Part shown: positions 26,024 through 34,730 of the stretch, piece after piece
Layout of the letters: every line of letters begins with the position of its first letter
Numbering within the stretch: the stretch's first letter is position 1
DNA from: JAGSPQ01 sp038206395
GTDB lineage: Bacteria; Myxococcota; Myxococcia; Myxococcales; Myxococcaceae
NCBI GenBank assembly: GCA_038206395.1
Contig: JBBRAX010000015.1
Span: 1-64,000 of the forward strand
Reading direction: 5' to 3'
Length of the DNA: 64,000 nucleotides
Notes under the pieces: generated by a model
Told to the model about the DNA's origin: nothing
What the model saw: the letters and a program-made list of their open reading frames with translations, nothing else
Databases searched by the model: none
Position numbers and translations under genes: made by a program

Positions 26024-29000
26024 TCAGTACCGTTCGCAGCAACCCAGATCCGCGCTGGCGCCCGCATCCCGCGGGCGCTGTTCGAGGTCGAGCCAGAGGT
26101 TGGTGTTGTCCAACCGCTTCGGCAATCGGCCTCGATCTACCGCCAGAGAGCCGGCCGCGAGCCGCGTCCTCGGCAAACCCGCGTCGGGCTGAAGCACATC
26201 GAACGGAGAGACGTTCTGGGCGAGGTAGTTGCCCCGCGCGTCGACGACTCCCGCATCCGCTTGCACGATGTTCAGCGCCTCGTCGAGGGGCATGACGGTC
26301 GGCACCGGGTGGTCGTGCCAGAAGTAGGTGCGGGTGTAGTTGAAAGGCTGGACGCACAGCGGGTTCGTGCTCTTCACCATGAACCGGGTGTTTGCCTTTC
26401 CCGAGTTGACGATGTTCCCGTCGGAAACGACGAGCGCGCCCAGACACCACAGCCCGTTCGATTCCGCCTGCGTCATCGGGTCCGCGTCGACATCGAGCGT
26501 GTTGCCACCGAGGAAAATCTGCCCGAGGGCGCTCAGCACTACCGCGCTTGATTCGCCCGCGCAGTCCGCGCGTCCCGCCCAAAGCTGGCTCGAGTAGACC
26601 TCGAGCTGCACGGAACCCCGGGCGTCCATCGCGCGGGTGGTTTTCGCGTTCACCGCCAGCAGCCTGTTTCTTTCGATCACGCCCGAGGTGGTCGAAATCT
26701 CGAGCCCCGTCGCCGTGCTGCCGCACAGCTTGTTGCCCTGCGCGCGGCTGAAGTTGTCCGTCATCTGAAAACCGCCCGGGCTGGTGTTGAATCGAACGCC
26801 GCGGCCCGAAAGCGTCGGGCCGATGTCGATGGTGTTGCCGCTGATGACGGTCGGCACCGTCGCCTGGTCGATGTCAATGCCAGTGACGGAAAGCGCGCTC
26901 GCTCCGCCGAGAATCAAGTTGTCCCGCACGGTCACCACGGTGCTCGACAGGTAGCTGTAGACGCCGGCCAGCGCCGACGACGACGTCGCCTTCGGCAGCT
27001 TGATGGTGTTGCGCTCGATCACGCCTCCGCCGCCGTTCAGGTGAATGCCGCTGCTGCCCGGGTCGAGCGGAGCGGTGAGCATCGAGCCGTCGAAGGTGCA
27101 GTCGCGCACCTGCACGTCGTTGCACTGGTCGGCCTTGATCAACCCGAAGACGCCGCCCGCCGCGCCGCCCGCCGCGCCGCCCGTCGTTCTTCCCCACGCG
27201 AAGCTGCTGCGCTCGACAATCATCGGCTGCCCGGCGCAGTTGCTCGCCTCGACGCCCACGGCCCCCGAGCTGCTCGAGACTTCCGGCATCGCCAAGCTTC
27301 GCACCGTAATCGGCCCCGACTGCGCCTCGCTGAGCACCATCGCAAAGAACCCGTGCACCGCCGACTGCTTCTGCGACCCGAGCTTCTGAATCACGCCGTC
27401 CGAGTAGTTGAGCGTGATGCCCGCGAGGTTGTTCGCGCGCGCCTTCGACGACTTCACCGTCACGTCCGACACCAGCAGCGCCTGGCAGTTCGTGCAGTCG
27501 AGAATCGAATTCGTGTCGTTGAGCGAGCACGGGCTGGTCGCCGGCAGCACGCCGTCGCTGCTGCTGAGCTCGAGCCGCCGCGTGCTGAAGCCGACCACTG
27601 CGTCATCGTCGCAGCCGTAGTCCGCCGCCTGTTCGATGTTCAGGCTTCGCAACCGCACGTCGTCGCGCGGCACCACGGCGGTGCCCGTCACCCTCACCAC
27701 CGTGCCCGCGTCAGAGGCGAGCGTCGTGCGCCCCGTGTCCGACCGCACCCAGCGCTGCGGCGCGCAGACTTCGTAGCCACCGGCGATGGTGACGCGGTTC
27801 GCCGGCACCCCGTAGCCCGCTGCTGCGTAGAAGCGGTGCTGGTTCTTCAGCGCCAGCACGTCGTCCGGCTGTGCCGCCGCGAGGCCAGAGGTGAAATCAC
27901 TGGAAGCAGCCAGCGGGCTCAGGCCGCCACCGTCGCCATCATTCGCGAAGTACCGCGTCGGCACCGCGTCCGGCAGACACAGGCCCTGCGTGCACCACTC
28001 GCCCACCTTGCAATGACACGCCGTGGTGCAGAGGAAGGGGCTGGCGCCGCCGTCAGACCTCGCAGTCGGCCGCGCCGCGCACAACCCGACGAGGCACATC
28101 TGGGCGGAAGGACAATCGAGGTCGGTGCCGCACGTTCCCTTCGGCACGCACTGGCCGGCAGCGCAGGTCTTGAAGGCGCCCGCGCAGTCGGACTCCATCA
28201 CGCACTCGGGCACGCAAGCGTTCTGCATGTCGCACTTGAAGCCGCCGGGGCACATGAAAGAGCCATCGCACGACGCGCGGCAGATGTTGGCGGCGCACTG
28301 CTGGCCCGTGGGACACCCCGCGGTGCACGGCGTCACGCACGTCTTCGTCGCGCTGTCACACGCGCGCCCGCCCGAGCACACGACCGTTGGGGAGCACTGC
28401 GGCGCGCAGAGGTTGTTGTCGCACCACTCATTGAGCGCGCACTGCACGTTGGTGGTGCACGGCGTACAGCCCGCGCCGACGCAAAGCGGGCCTCCATCGG
28501 GAAGCAGCGGCGGCTGGCCCGCATCGACCTCGGGGACATCCGTCAGCAGCACCGCGCCCACCGTCGCTTCCTTCATCGCCAGCACCAGCACGTTGAACAC
28601 CCGCGCGCGGGTGTAGCCGTTGCGTGTCGCGGTCAGCGTGTAGAGCCCTTCGGGCAGCGCCATGAACTTGAAGAGGTTCGGCTGGGTCACCACGCCTGGA
28701 ATCGCCATCGACACCGCCGACTGCGCGGCGATGGCCGTGTCTTCGAGGTCGCCGGAAGCGGGAGAGAAGACGAAGGTGCCCGAGATGGCGCCGGTGCCGG
28801 GCGGCTCGGTGCTCACGCTCAGCGTGGTGTCTTTGAACGCGTAGTCCTCGCCCGATCGCAGCACGACCGTGCCCAGCGCCTTCGGCGTGTAGCCCTGGCG
28901 GTAGATAGAGAACTGGAGCGGGCCGGAAGGCAGGTTTGGCAGCGTGAAAGAGCCGTCGTCCGCGGTGACGGCCGCGAAAGGACCTGCGGGCACGTACACC

Positions 29001-29428
29001 GCCGAGCCACCCAGGCCAGTGCGAACGCCCGGTTTGTCGGCCAGCAACACCCGGCCGCGCACCGCCGCGTTCTCGGCCAGCACCACGTCGCCCATCGCGA
29101 CCTGCTTCAACCGCCCCGTGCTCCAGTCGGACAGCTGTTCGATTTTCTGCAGGTCGATGACGCCGTCGCCGTCGGAATCGAAAGTGAAATGGAGCAGCCC
29201 TTCGGTCTGCTCGATCGGCTCGAGCCTGAAGGTGCCGGCCTGGTTCGCCGTCGCCGACAACCCCGCGCCAATCAACGTCACCACCGACCGCGCCGCGGGC
29301 TTCAGCGTCGCCTGGCCCGGCACCGCGTAGACCGCGCGCCCCGAGATGCTCCCCGGCCCGGGCTCGGCAGGCAGGGTGAGGTCGCGCGAGCAACCGGCGA
29401 GCAAGAGACAGAGAACCAACCGCTTCAT
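26024..29428 (-). CDS. Very large lipoprotein: regulatory-like domains, Cys-rich block, beta-helix
   Basis: 1134 residues. The lipobox LLLAGC gives the lipid anchor at Cys13. Residues about 25-305 hold three carboxypeptidase-regulatory-like or Ig-like repeats (GSISGRAVYAVPG, AVRGRVLLADKPG, GAISGTFVFSPASG). Residues about 315-490 form a Cys-rich block with recurring CxxxxxC and CxPxC patterns (ALNEWCDNNLCAPQC, PTGQQCAANICRASC). The C-terminal 600 residues look like a right-handed beta-helix with many short Asn-Thr/Ser-Ile turns (GGVIERNTIKLPKA, VTVRDNLILGGASA, VISGNTIDIGP). No catalytic residues are apparent, so binding or adhesion is as likely as a polysaccharide lyase. It starts exactly where the PEGA gene ends and is the second gene of that operon. 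Confidence 0.75.
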   Translation of the reverse strand: MKRLVLCLLLAGCSRDLTLPAEPGPGSISGRAVYAVPGQATLKPAARSVVTLIGAGLSATANQAGTFRLEPIEQTEGLLHFTFDSDGDGVIDLQKIEQLSDWSTGRLKQVAMGDVVLAENAAVRGRVLLADKPGVRTGLGGSAVYVPAGPFAAVTADDGSFTLPNLPSGPLQFSIYRQGYTPKALGTVVLRSGEDYAFKDTTLSVSTEPPGTGAISGTFVFSPASGDLEDTAIAAQSAVSMAIPGVVTQPNLFKFMALPEGLYTLTATRNGYTRARVFNVLVLAMKEATVGAVLLTDVPEVDAGQPPLLPDGGPLCVGAGCTPCTTNVQCALNEWCDNNLCAPQCSPTVVCSGGRACDSATKTCVTPCTAGCPTGQQCAANICRASCDGSFMCPGGFKCDMQNACVPECVMESDCAGAFKTCAAGQCVPKGTCGTDLDCPSAQMCLVGLCAARPTARSDGGASPFLCTTACHCKVGEWCTQGLCLPDAVPTRYFANDGDGGGLSPLAASSDFTSGLAAAQPDDVLALKNQHRFYAAAGYGVPANRVTIAGGYEVCAPQRWVRSDTGRTTLASDAGTVVRVTGTAVVPRDDVRLRSLNIEQAADYGCDDDAVVGFSTRRLELSSSDGVLPATSPCSLNDTNSILDCTNCQALLVSDVTVKSSKARANNLAGITLNYSDGVIQKLGSQKQSAVHGFFAMVLSEAQSGPITVRSLAMPEVSSSSGAVGVEASNCAGQPMIVERSSFAWGRTTGGAAGGAAGGVFGLIKADQCNDVQVRDCTFDGSMLTAPLDPGSSGIHLNGGGGVIERNTIKLPKATSSSALAGVYSYLSSTVVTVRDNLILGGASALSVTGIDIDQATVPTVISGNTIDIGPTLSGRGVRFNTSPGGFQMTDNFSRAQGNKLCGSTATGLEISTTSGVIERNRLLAVNAKTTRAMDARGSVQLEVYSSQLWAGRADCAGESSAVVLSALGQIFLGGNTLDVDADPMTQAESNGLWCLGALVVSDGNIVNSGKANTRFMVKSTNPLCVQPFNYTRTYFWHDHPVPTVMPLDEALNIVQADAGVVDARGNYLAQNVSPFDVLQPDAGLPRTRLAAGSLAVDRGRLPKRLDNTNLWLDLEQRPRDAGASADLGCCERY

Positions 29429-30520
29429 CTAGAAGCCTCCCGACAACACCGCGAAGCCACCGTGCGGCCCAGCGCCAACGCTCACCTTGAGCCCCGTGTC
29501 TCGGTACGCGTCGTAGCGATGCGGGTCGTCGCCCACCACCCAGAACACCACCGCCGCCACGCCCGCCACCGCGGCGACGCCAGCGAAGACGCCCGTCAAC
29601 AACTGGTAGTTCTGAAGCTCCTGCTTCACCTGCACCAGCTGTGGCCGCTTCGTCTCGTCGCCCGCTGCCACCTGCCCGCGCAGCTGAAGAAAGCTGCCTT
29701 CCGTATCACCCGAGCCGTACAGCGAACCCGTGCGCGCCTCGAAAGCGATCGCCGCCGCGATGGCGCCGGCCGCGACCGCCGTGGTGAGCCACGCGCCAAC
29801 CCGCAGCTTCAGCTGCTTCGCTTCGTACGCCGCCACGAAGTCGGGGCTCGGCACCATGCGCACCGACTCTTCCGTCAGCGCGCCCGCAGTGATGCGCACC
29901 TCTTTCTGCCAGGCGACGAAGCCTTCTTTCTCGAGCTTCAGGTAGTGCGGCCCGCCCGCGACCTCGAGCCGGCCCGTCAGCGGCGTGGTGCCGACCGTGA
30001 CGTCGTCGACCTTGAGCACGGCCCCCTCTTCGGAAGCGCGCACCACCAGCGTGCCCGACCGCTCTTTCAGCACCACCGCGACCAGCCGGGCGACCGCGGG
30101 CGACACCTTCGCGAGCAGGTCTGCCTCGTCGCTGCCCTTCACCACTTCTGACGCCTCGCGGCTGCGCGACTTCTGGTTCAACAACACGAGCTCGAGCGTG
30201 TACGGCTGCGCTTCCTTGCCCTCGAACTTCGTCACGCTGCCGGTGACGAGGTAGTCGAACCCCAGGTCGATGGTCGCCGCGCTGCAGGCCTCGTCGGCGC
30301 AACCCATCAGCTGCTTCTGGCGATCCATCGACAGCTGCTCGCGCACCTGGCTCGCGCTCGTCACCTTGAAGGCGCCCATGCGCTGCAGCTCGTTCGATAC
30401 CACTCCCGCCAACGCCGTCGACAGCGCAGCGAGCGCAGGCGGCGAGTTCAGCTCGGCCACTCCGACGTGCGACGGTTCCGCGGCGCAGGTCAGCGCCACC
30501 ACGACAGACAAGGCGATCAC
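29429..30520 (-). CDS. PEGA-domain envelope protein with two C-terminal membrane helices
   Basis: 363 residues from a GTG at 30520 with a GGGGAGAAG ribosome site; the frame extends upstream but the signal peptide (VIALSVVVALTCA) begins here. The N-terminal domain (20-160) resembles a TolB-N or Curli-type fold that computes a lowest-order pole protein (VTSASQVREQL, GCADEACSAATIDLGFDYLVTGSV). A PEGA repeat lies at about 178-235 (GTLVVRASEEGAVLKVDD, KEGFVAWQKEVRI). Then come two hydrophobic helices (about 257-275 and 318-345, FAGVAAVAGVAAVVFWVVG) and a beta strand ending in Phe. It is paralogous to the protein ending at 44779. Its TAG is directly followed by the start of the giant lipoprotein gene. 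Confidence 0.8.
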   Translation of the reverse strand: MIALSVVVALTCAAEPSHVGVAELNSPPALAALSTALAGVVSNELQRMGAFKVTSASQVREQLSMDRQKQLMGCADEACSAATIDLGFDYLVTGSVTKFEGKEAQPYTLELVLLNQKSRSREASEVVKGSDEADLLAKVSPAVARLVAVVLKERSGTLVVRASEEGAVLKVDDVTVGTTPLTGRLEVAGGPHYLKLEKEGFVAWQKEVRITAGALTEESVRMVPSPDFVAAYEAKQLKLRVGAWLTTAVAAGAIAAAIAFEARTGSLYGSGDTEGSFLQLRGQVAAGDETKRPQLVQVKQELQNYQLLTGVFAGVAAVAGVAAVVFWVVGDDPHRYDAYRDTGLKVSVGAGPHGGFAVLSGGF

Positions 30521-30536
30521 TTTTGGGTCTTCTCCC

Positions 30537-31673
30537 CTACAGCCAGCGGCGCAGCTGAAACGCCAGCCACGATAGCAGCCGTTCGCCAATCGGCCGCTCG
30601 CGCATCCACTCGCGGGTGATGCGCCGGCAGTGGGCGAGGTCTTCTTTGAACATCCTTTCCACCGCCTCGGCGAACGTCGCGTCGTCGATGACGGCGTTCA
30701 CCTCGAGGTTCTGCCGCAGCGACAGCGAGTCGAGGTTCGCGCTGCCGATGGTCGACCAGCGCGTGTCCACCACCGCGGTCTTGGCGTGAAGAATGCGGCC
30801 TTCCCACTCGTAGACCTCGACGCCCGCTCGCAACAGCCGCTGGTACAGGCCGCGCGCGCCCCACAGCACGAAGGGCACGTCGGTGCTCGCAGCGAGGATG
30901 ACGGCGACGCGGATGCCGCTTCGGGCGGCCTTCGACATCACCTTCACGATTTTGGCCGGCGGCAAGAAGTACGCGTTGGTGAGGAAAATCGTCTTCTCGG
31001 CCGAGGCCATCGCGGTCAGGTACGCGGTGCGAATGTCTTTGCGGTCTGATCGAAACGCGTTGCCGATGACCCGCACCCTGCCCGGCAGGAAAGACGGCCG
31101 CACGTAACGCTTCTCGTCCAGCGATGCGCCCCGGTACCGGCGCCAGGTGTCGAGGAAGAGGCGCTCGAGCTCGATGGCAGCGGGGCCTTCGAGCCGCACG
31201 TGGGTGTCGCGCCAGCCTTTGCCGCCGTGCTCGACCGCCGCGTACTCGTCGCTGATGTTGAGGCCACCGGTGAAGCCGACCTCGCCGTCGACGATCAGCG
31301 ACTTGCGGTGGTTGCGCCGCTTCAGCCGCGCGATGACCCGGCCGATGCGCCCCAGAAAGTTCACCGGCTGAAAGTTGAGGCTGCGCACCCCGCTCAACGA
31401 CAGTTCGAGCAGGAACTCTTCCGACATCACCGAGCCCCAGCCGTCGAAGATCAGATTTACTTCGACGCCGTTCTGCGCGCGCTCTTTCAGCGCCTTGGCG
31501 AACCGGCGCCCGGTGCCGTCGTCGCGAAGAATGTACGTCTCGAAGCAGATGGTCTTCTTCGCTGCCGCGATCGCCGCCAGCATCGCGGGAAACGCCTGCA
31601 GCCCGTCTTTCAGCAACGCGGCACGGGTGGTGCCGACCGCGACCTCGGCGAAGGCCGGGTTTGAGACCGTCAC
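30537..31673 (-). CDS. cls: Cardiolipin-synthase-like phospholipase D family enzyme
   Basis: 378 residues starting at a GTG inside a GTGA overlap with the small lipoprotein gene upstream. Two HKD motifs are intact: H122, K124, D129 in NHRKSLIVDGEVGFTGG and H296, K298, D303 in LHAKTAVVDTRWSTIGSANLD. The FDGWGS and YFLPPAKI segments are also typical of the cardiolipin synthase subgroup. It lacks the two N-terminal membrane helices of ClsA, so it is closer to the ClsB type. It would join two phosphatidylglycerols, or a related transphosphatidylation, on the inner membrane. Confidence 0.88.
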   Translation of the reverse strand: MTVSNPAFAEVAVGTTRAALLKDGLQAFPAMLAAIAAAKKTICFETYILRDDGTGRRFAKALKERAQNGVEVNLIFDGWGSVMSEEFLLELSLSGVRSLNFQPVNFLGRIGRVIARLKRRNHRKSLIVDGEVGFTGGLNISDEYAAVEHGGKGWRDTHVRLEGPAAIELERLFLDTWRRYRGASLDEKRYVRPSFLPGRVRVIGNAFRSDRKDIRTAYLTAMASAEKTIFLTNAYFLPPAKIVKVMSKAARSGIRVAVILAASTDVPFVLWGARGLYQRLLRAGVEVYEWEGRILHAKTAVVDTRWSTIGSANLDSLSLRQNLEVNAVIDDATFAEAVERMFKEDLAHCRRITREWMRERPIGERLLSWLAFQLRRWL

Positions 31674-31828
31674 GGTATTCCGATGCCTGCGTCAGCCGCG
31701 TAGCACGCACCGTTCGTCCGGTCGCAGACGCGGTTGTTGTCGCACACGACGTTCAGACAGCGGTTGGTCGAACCCGCGCACCCCGAGAGAAGAAGAAACG
31801 CGAGCGCCGCCGGACGAAGGGAAAACAT
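31670..31828 (-). CDS. Small cysteine-containing lipoprotein upstream of cls
   Basis: A 52-residue frame: MFSLRPAALAFLLLSGCAGS gives a clean lipobox (LLSGC) with lipidated Cys17, followed by CLNVVCDNNRVCDR and CYAADAG with five further Cys. Its TGA shares bases with the GTG start of cls, so the two are translationally coupled. Size and composition match the many small Cys-rich lipoproteins of this genome. The role is unknown; coupling suggests it is made together with the phospholipid enzyme. Confidence 0.6.
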   Translation of the reverse strand: MFSLRPAALAFLLLSGCAGSTNRCLNVVCDNNRVCDRTNGACYAADAGIGIP

Positions 31829-31840
31829 GCTGCCGCCCTC

Positions 31841-33559
31841 TTACACCGGCCCGGCAAACGCGGCGACCAACCGTGCGTAGAGGCCGCCCGCGGCGAGCAG
31901 CTGCGCATGCGTACCCGACTCGACACAGCGGCCCGCGTCCAGCACGTGAATCAGGTCGGCGCGCTGCACGGTCGAGAGGCGGTGCGCGACGACCAGCGTG
32001 GTGCGCCCGGCCATCAGCGCGTCGAGGCCCGCCTGCACCTCGCGCTCGGAGCCCGCATCGAGCGCGCTGGTCGGCTCGTCGAGAAGCAACAGCGAGGGTC
32101 TTCGAAGAAAGGCGCGCGCGAGGGCGAGCCGTTGCCGCTGCCCACCTGACAGCTGCGACCCGCGCTCGCCCACCTGCGCCTGCAGCCCCATCGCCTGCAC
32201 GAAGTCTTCCGCATGCGCCTGCTTCAGGGCGACCCAGAGCGCCTCGTCTGTCGCGCCGGGCACTCCGAGCAGCAGGTTCTCTCGCACCGAGCCCGACAGC
32301 AGCACCGGCTCTTGCGGCACCCAGGCCAGCTGCGCGCGGATGGAGGCGCGCGAGAAGGACCTCAACGGAGCGCCGTCCCACGTCGCGCCTTCCGCGTCGA
32401 CGAAGCCCAACAGCACCCCGAGCGCGGATGACTTTCCGCCACCAGATGGGCCGACCAGCGCGGTGAGCTTGCCCGCCGGCACGTCGAGGGTGAGGCCGTC
32501 GAGCCCCAGGCGCCCGTCGGGGTACGTCACCCGCACCGCGGCGAAGCGGACGCCGGCTTTCAGCGGTTGGGCAGTGGCTCCTTGATCGCGCTCGGGCACT
32601 GCGTCGAGCACTTCGAACAGCCGCCCGCTGGCCGCGACGCCCTGCGAGACGAGCGAGAAGGTGCCCGCCAGCGCCTTCAGCGGTTGGTACATCAAGAGCG
32701 CGGCCGCCAGAAAGGACACGAGGCGCGAGGCCAGCGCCGGCTCGTTCGCGATCGCCTTCGTCCCGACCGCGACACAGACCGCGACCCCCAGCACGCCGAG
32801 GACCTCGAGCGAAGGCGTGAAAGCACCGCGGATGAAAAGCGAGCGCTTCATCACATTCAGGTAGCGCGCCTGTTCCGCGTCGAAGCGCTGCAGCGCCAAC
32901 GGCTCGGCGCGAAAGCCCTGCACCACGGGCAGGTTGTGAAGCTGTTCGGCGGTGAGCTGGGTCAGCTTTCCCAGCGACGCCTGGCTGCCCGTCGCCGTCT
33001 TCTTCAGCGCCTTTGCAAAGCGAGAGACGGGCAACACCATCAGCGGCAGCACGACGAACGCCAGCGCGAAGAGCCGCACGTCTGTGTAGAGGCAGACGCC
33101 CAGCAGCGCGAGCACCTGGCTTGCGTCTTTCGCCCAGCTCGACAGCGCCTGCCCTGCGGCGAGCTCGACCTGCGCCACGTCAGAGGTGAAGCGCGACAGC
33201 AGATCGCCCGAGTGCCGCGTCTCGTACCAGGCCGGCGGCAGCTGCAGCAGGCGCCCGTAGAGGTCCTTTCGCAGCGCGGCGAGCCCCGACTGCGCAGCCC
33301 GCTGCATCCACCCCGCGTGGAGCCAGGTCGCCACCGCCTTCACGGCCGCGACCGCGACCAACACCAGCGGCAGCTGCCACTTCTGCGCGTCGTTGCCGGT
33401 GCCGACCACGAGGCCTTCCAACAACGGCCCCAGCAGCCACGCCCAGACGCCCGCCGCTGCAGCCGCCACCAGCGACGCCCCGATGGCGCAAGCGACGGTC
33501 ATCCGCTGGGGGCGGACGTACGCGAGCAGCCGGCGCCATGAAGGAATGCTTGGGGTCAC
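31841..33559 (-). CDS. ABC exporter half-transporter (MsbA-like)
   Basis: 572 residues starting at GTG 33559. The N-terminal 315 residues form a six-helix exporter domain (YVRPQRMTVACAIGASLVAAA, AVAAVKAVATWLHA, LLALLGVCLYTDVRLFALAF). The ATPase part has Walker A GPSGGGKSS, the Q-loop WVPQEPVLL, the signature LSGGQRQRLALARAFL, Walker B LLLLDEPTSALD and the switch His in VVAHRLSTV. It is a homodimer-type exporter, perhaps for lipids, lipid A core or peptides. It lies 12 bases downstream of nothing obvious and is divergent from dnaJ, whose start is 42 bases away. Confidence 0.9.
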   Translation of the reverse strand: MTPSIPSWRRLLAYVRPQRMTVACAIGASLVAAAAAGVWAWLLGPLLEGLVVGTGNDAQKWQLPLVLVAVAAVKAVATWLHAGWMQRAAQSGLAALRKDLYGRLLQLPPAWYETRHSGDLLSRFTSDVAQVELAAGQALSSWAKDASQVLALLGVCLYTDVRLFALAFVVLPLMVLPVSRFAKALKKTATGSQASLGKLTQLTAEQLHNLPVVQGFRAEPLALQRFDAEQARYLNVMKRSLFIRGAFTPSLEVLGVLGVAVCVAVGTKAIANEPALASRLVSFLAAALLMYQPLKALAGTFSLVSQGVAASGRLFEVLDAVPERDQGATAQPLKAGVRFAAVRVTYPDGRLGLDGLTLDVPAGKLTALVGPSGGGKSSALGVLLGFVDAEGATWDGAPLRSFSRASIRAQLAWVPQEPVLLSGSVRENLLLGVPGATDEALWVALKQAHAEDFVQAMGLQAQVGERGSQLSGGQRQRLALARAFLRRPSLLLLDEPTSALDAGSEREVQAGLDALMAGRTTLVVAHRLSTVQRADLIHVLDAGRCVESGTHAQLLAAGGLYARLVAAFAGPV

Positions 33560-33601
33560 GATTGCCCGGGCGGGAGCCTGCGTTATATGTGCGCGCGCCC
33601 A

Positions 33602-34708
33602 ATGACGAAGCGCGACTACTACGAAGTGTTAAGCGTCGAGAAAAGCTGCGACGGCGCCACGATGAAGTCGGCGTTTCGAAGGCTGGCGATGCAGTACCAC
33701 CCCGACCGCAACGCCGAAGCCGGCGCGGAAGAGAAATTCAAAGAGGCCTCAGAGGCTTACGAGGTGCTGTCGGACCCCGACAAGCGCGCCCGGTACGACC
33801 AGTTCGGTCACCGCGGCATGGAAGGGTTCGGGGGTGGGGCGGGCGGCTTCGGCGGCAACGTCAACATCAACGACATCTTCGGCGAAATCTTCGGAGACAT
33901 CTTCGGGCAGCGCGGCGGCCGTCAGCGCCAGGCGCGCAACCGCGGCGCCGACCTTCGCTACAACCTCGAGATTTCTTTCGAAGAGGCGGCCTTCGGCGCC
34001 GAGGTCACGGTCAAGATTCCGCGGCCGAAGCGCTGCGACGTGTGCGACGGCACGGGCTCGAAGACGAAGCAGACGCGCCAGTGCCCGACCTGCGGCGGTG
34101 CGGGCGAAGTGCGCTTCACCCAGGGCTTCTTCGCGGTCGCGCGCGCCTGCAGCCAGTGCAGCGGCAGCGGCACCATCGTCTCGGACCCCTGCAAGAACTG
34201 CAAAGGCAGCGGCAAGCTCGAGAGCGAGACGAGCCTGCAGGTGAAGATTCCGGGCGGCGTCGACGCGGGCACCCGGGTGCGGCTCGCCGGCGAAGGTGAG
34301 ATTGGCGAGCACGGGGGACCTGCGGGCGACCTGTACGTGGTCGTGCACGTGAAGGAGCACCCACTGTTCGTGCGCGAAGAGAACGAGGTGCTCTGCGAGG
34401 TTCCGATTTCGTTCACCCAGGCGGCGCTGGGCGCGCAAATCGACGTGCCGACGCTCGACGGCAAGGTGAAGATGAAGATTCCCCAGGGCACGCAGTCGGG
34501 GAAGGTCTTCCGCCTCAAGGGCAAGGGCATCCCCCACCTTCACGGCAGCGGCCGCGGCGATCAGCACGTGCGCGTCACTGTCGAGACGCCCACCGAGCTC
34601 AACAACGAGCAGCGCGAGATTCTCGAGGCGTTCGCCAGGGCGTGCGGCGAAGGCGTGAACCCGCAGTCGAAGAGCTTCTTCGAGCAGGTGAAGAAGCTGT
34701 TCGGTTAA
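33602..34708 (+). CDS. dnaJ: Chaperone DnaJ
   Basis: 368 residues; the ATG at 33602 is preferred over one five codons earlier because DnaJ proteins begin MTKRDYYEVL. The J domain has the HPD triplet (QYHPDRN), followed by a Gly/Phe linker, then four zinc motifs CDVCDGTG, CPTCGGAG, CSQCSGSG and CKNCKGSG, and the C-terminal substrate domain. It stimulates DnaK ATPase in protein folding. No dnaK or grpE is nearby. Its TAA is followed directly by the 22-bp direct repeat bounding the inserted cassette. Confidence 0.95.
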   Translation: MTKRDYYEVLSVEKSCDGATMKSAFRRLAMQYHPDRNAEAGAEEKFKEASEAYEVLSDPDKRARYDQFGHRGMEGFGGGAGGFGGNVNINDIFGEIFGDIFGQRGGRQRQARNRGADLRYNLEISFEEAAFGAEVTVKIPRPKRCDVCDGTGSKTKQTRQCPTCGGAGEVRFTQGFFAVARACSQCSGSGTIVSDPCKNCKGSGKLESETSLQVKIPGGVDAGTRVRLAGEGEIGEHGGPAGDLYVVVHVKEHPLFVREENEVLCEVPISFTQAALGAQIDVPTLDGKVKMKIPQGTQSGKVFRLKGKGIPHLHGSGRGDQHVRVTVETPTELNNEQREILEAFARACGEGVNPQSKSFFEQVKKLFG

Positions 34709-34730
34709 GCCGCCTTCGTCAGCTCGGCAG
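34709..34730. repeat. 22-bp direct repeat, left copy
   Basis: Begins GCCGCCTTCG and ends GCTCGGCAG; identical base for base to 37236-37257. It starts immediately after the dnaJ stop. The stop codon of the AlbA_2 gene lies within it. It is a second copy of the 3' end of the HDOD gene. Confidence 0.9.

Noticed and set aside
27041..30151. A 1036-residue plus-strand frame opposite the giant lipoprotein and PEGA genes
   Set aside because: Arg-, His- and Ala-rich with no signal, domain or start site; it is a typical antisense frame of high-GC genes.
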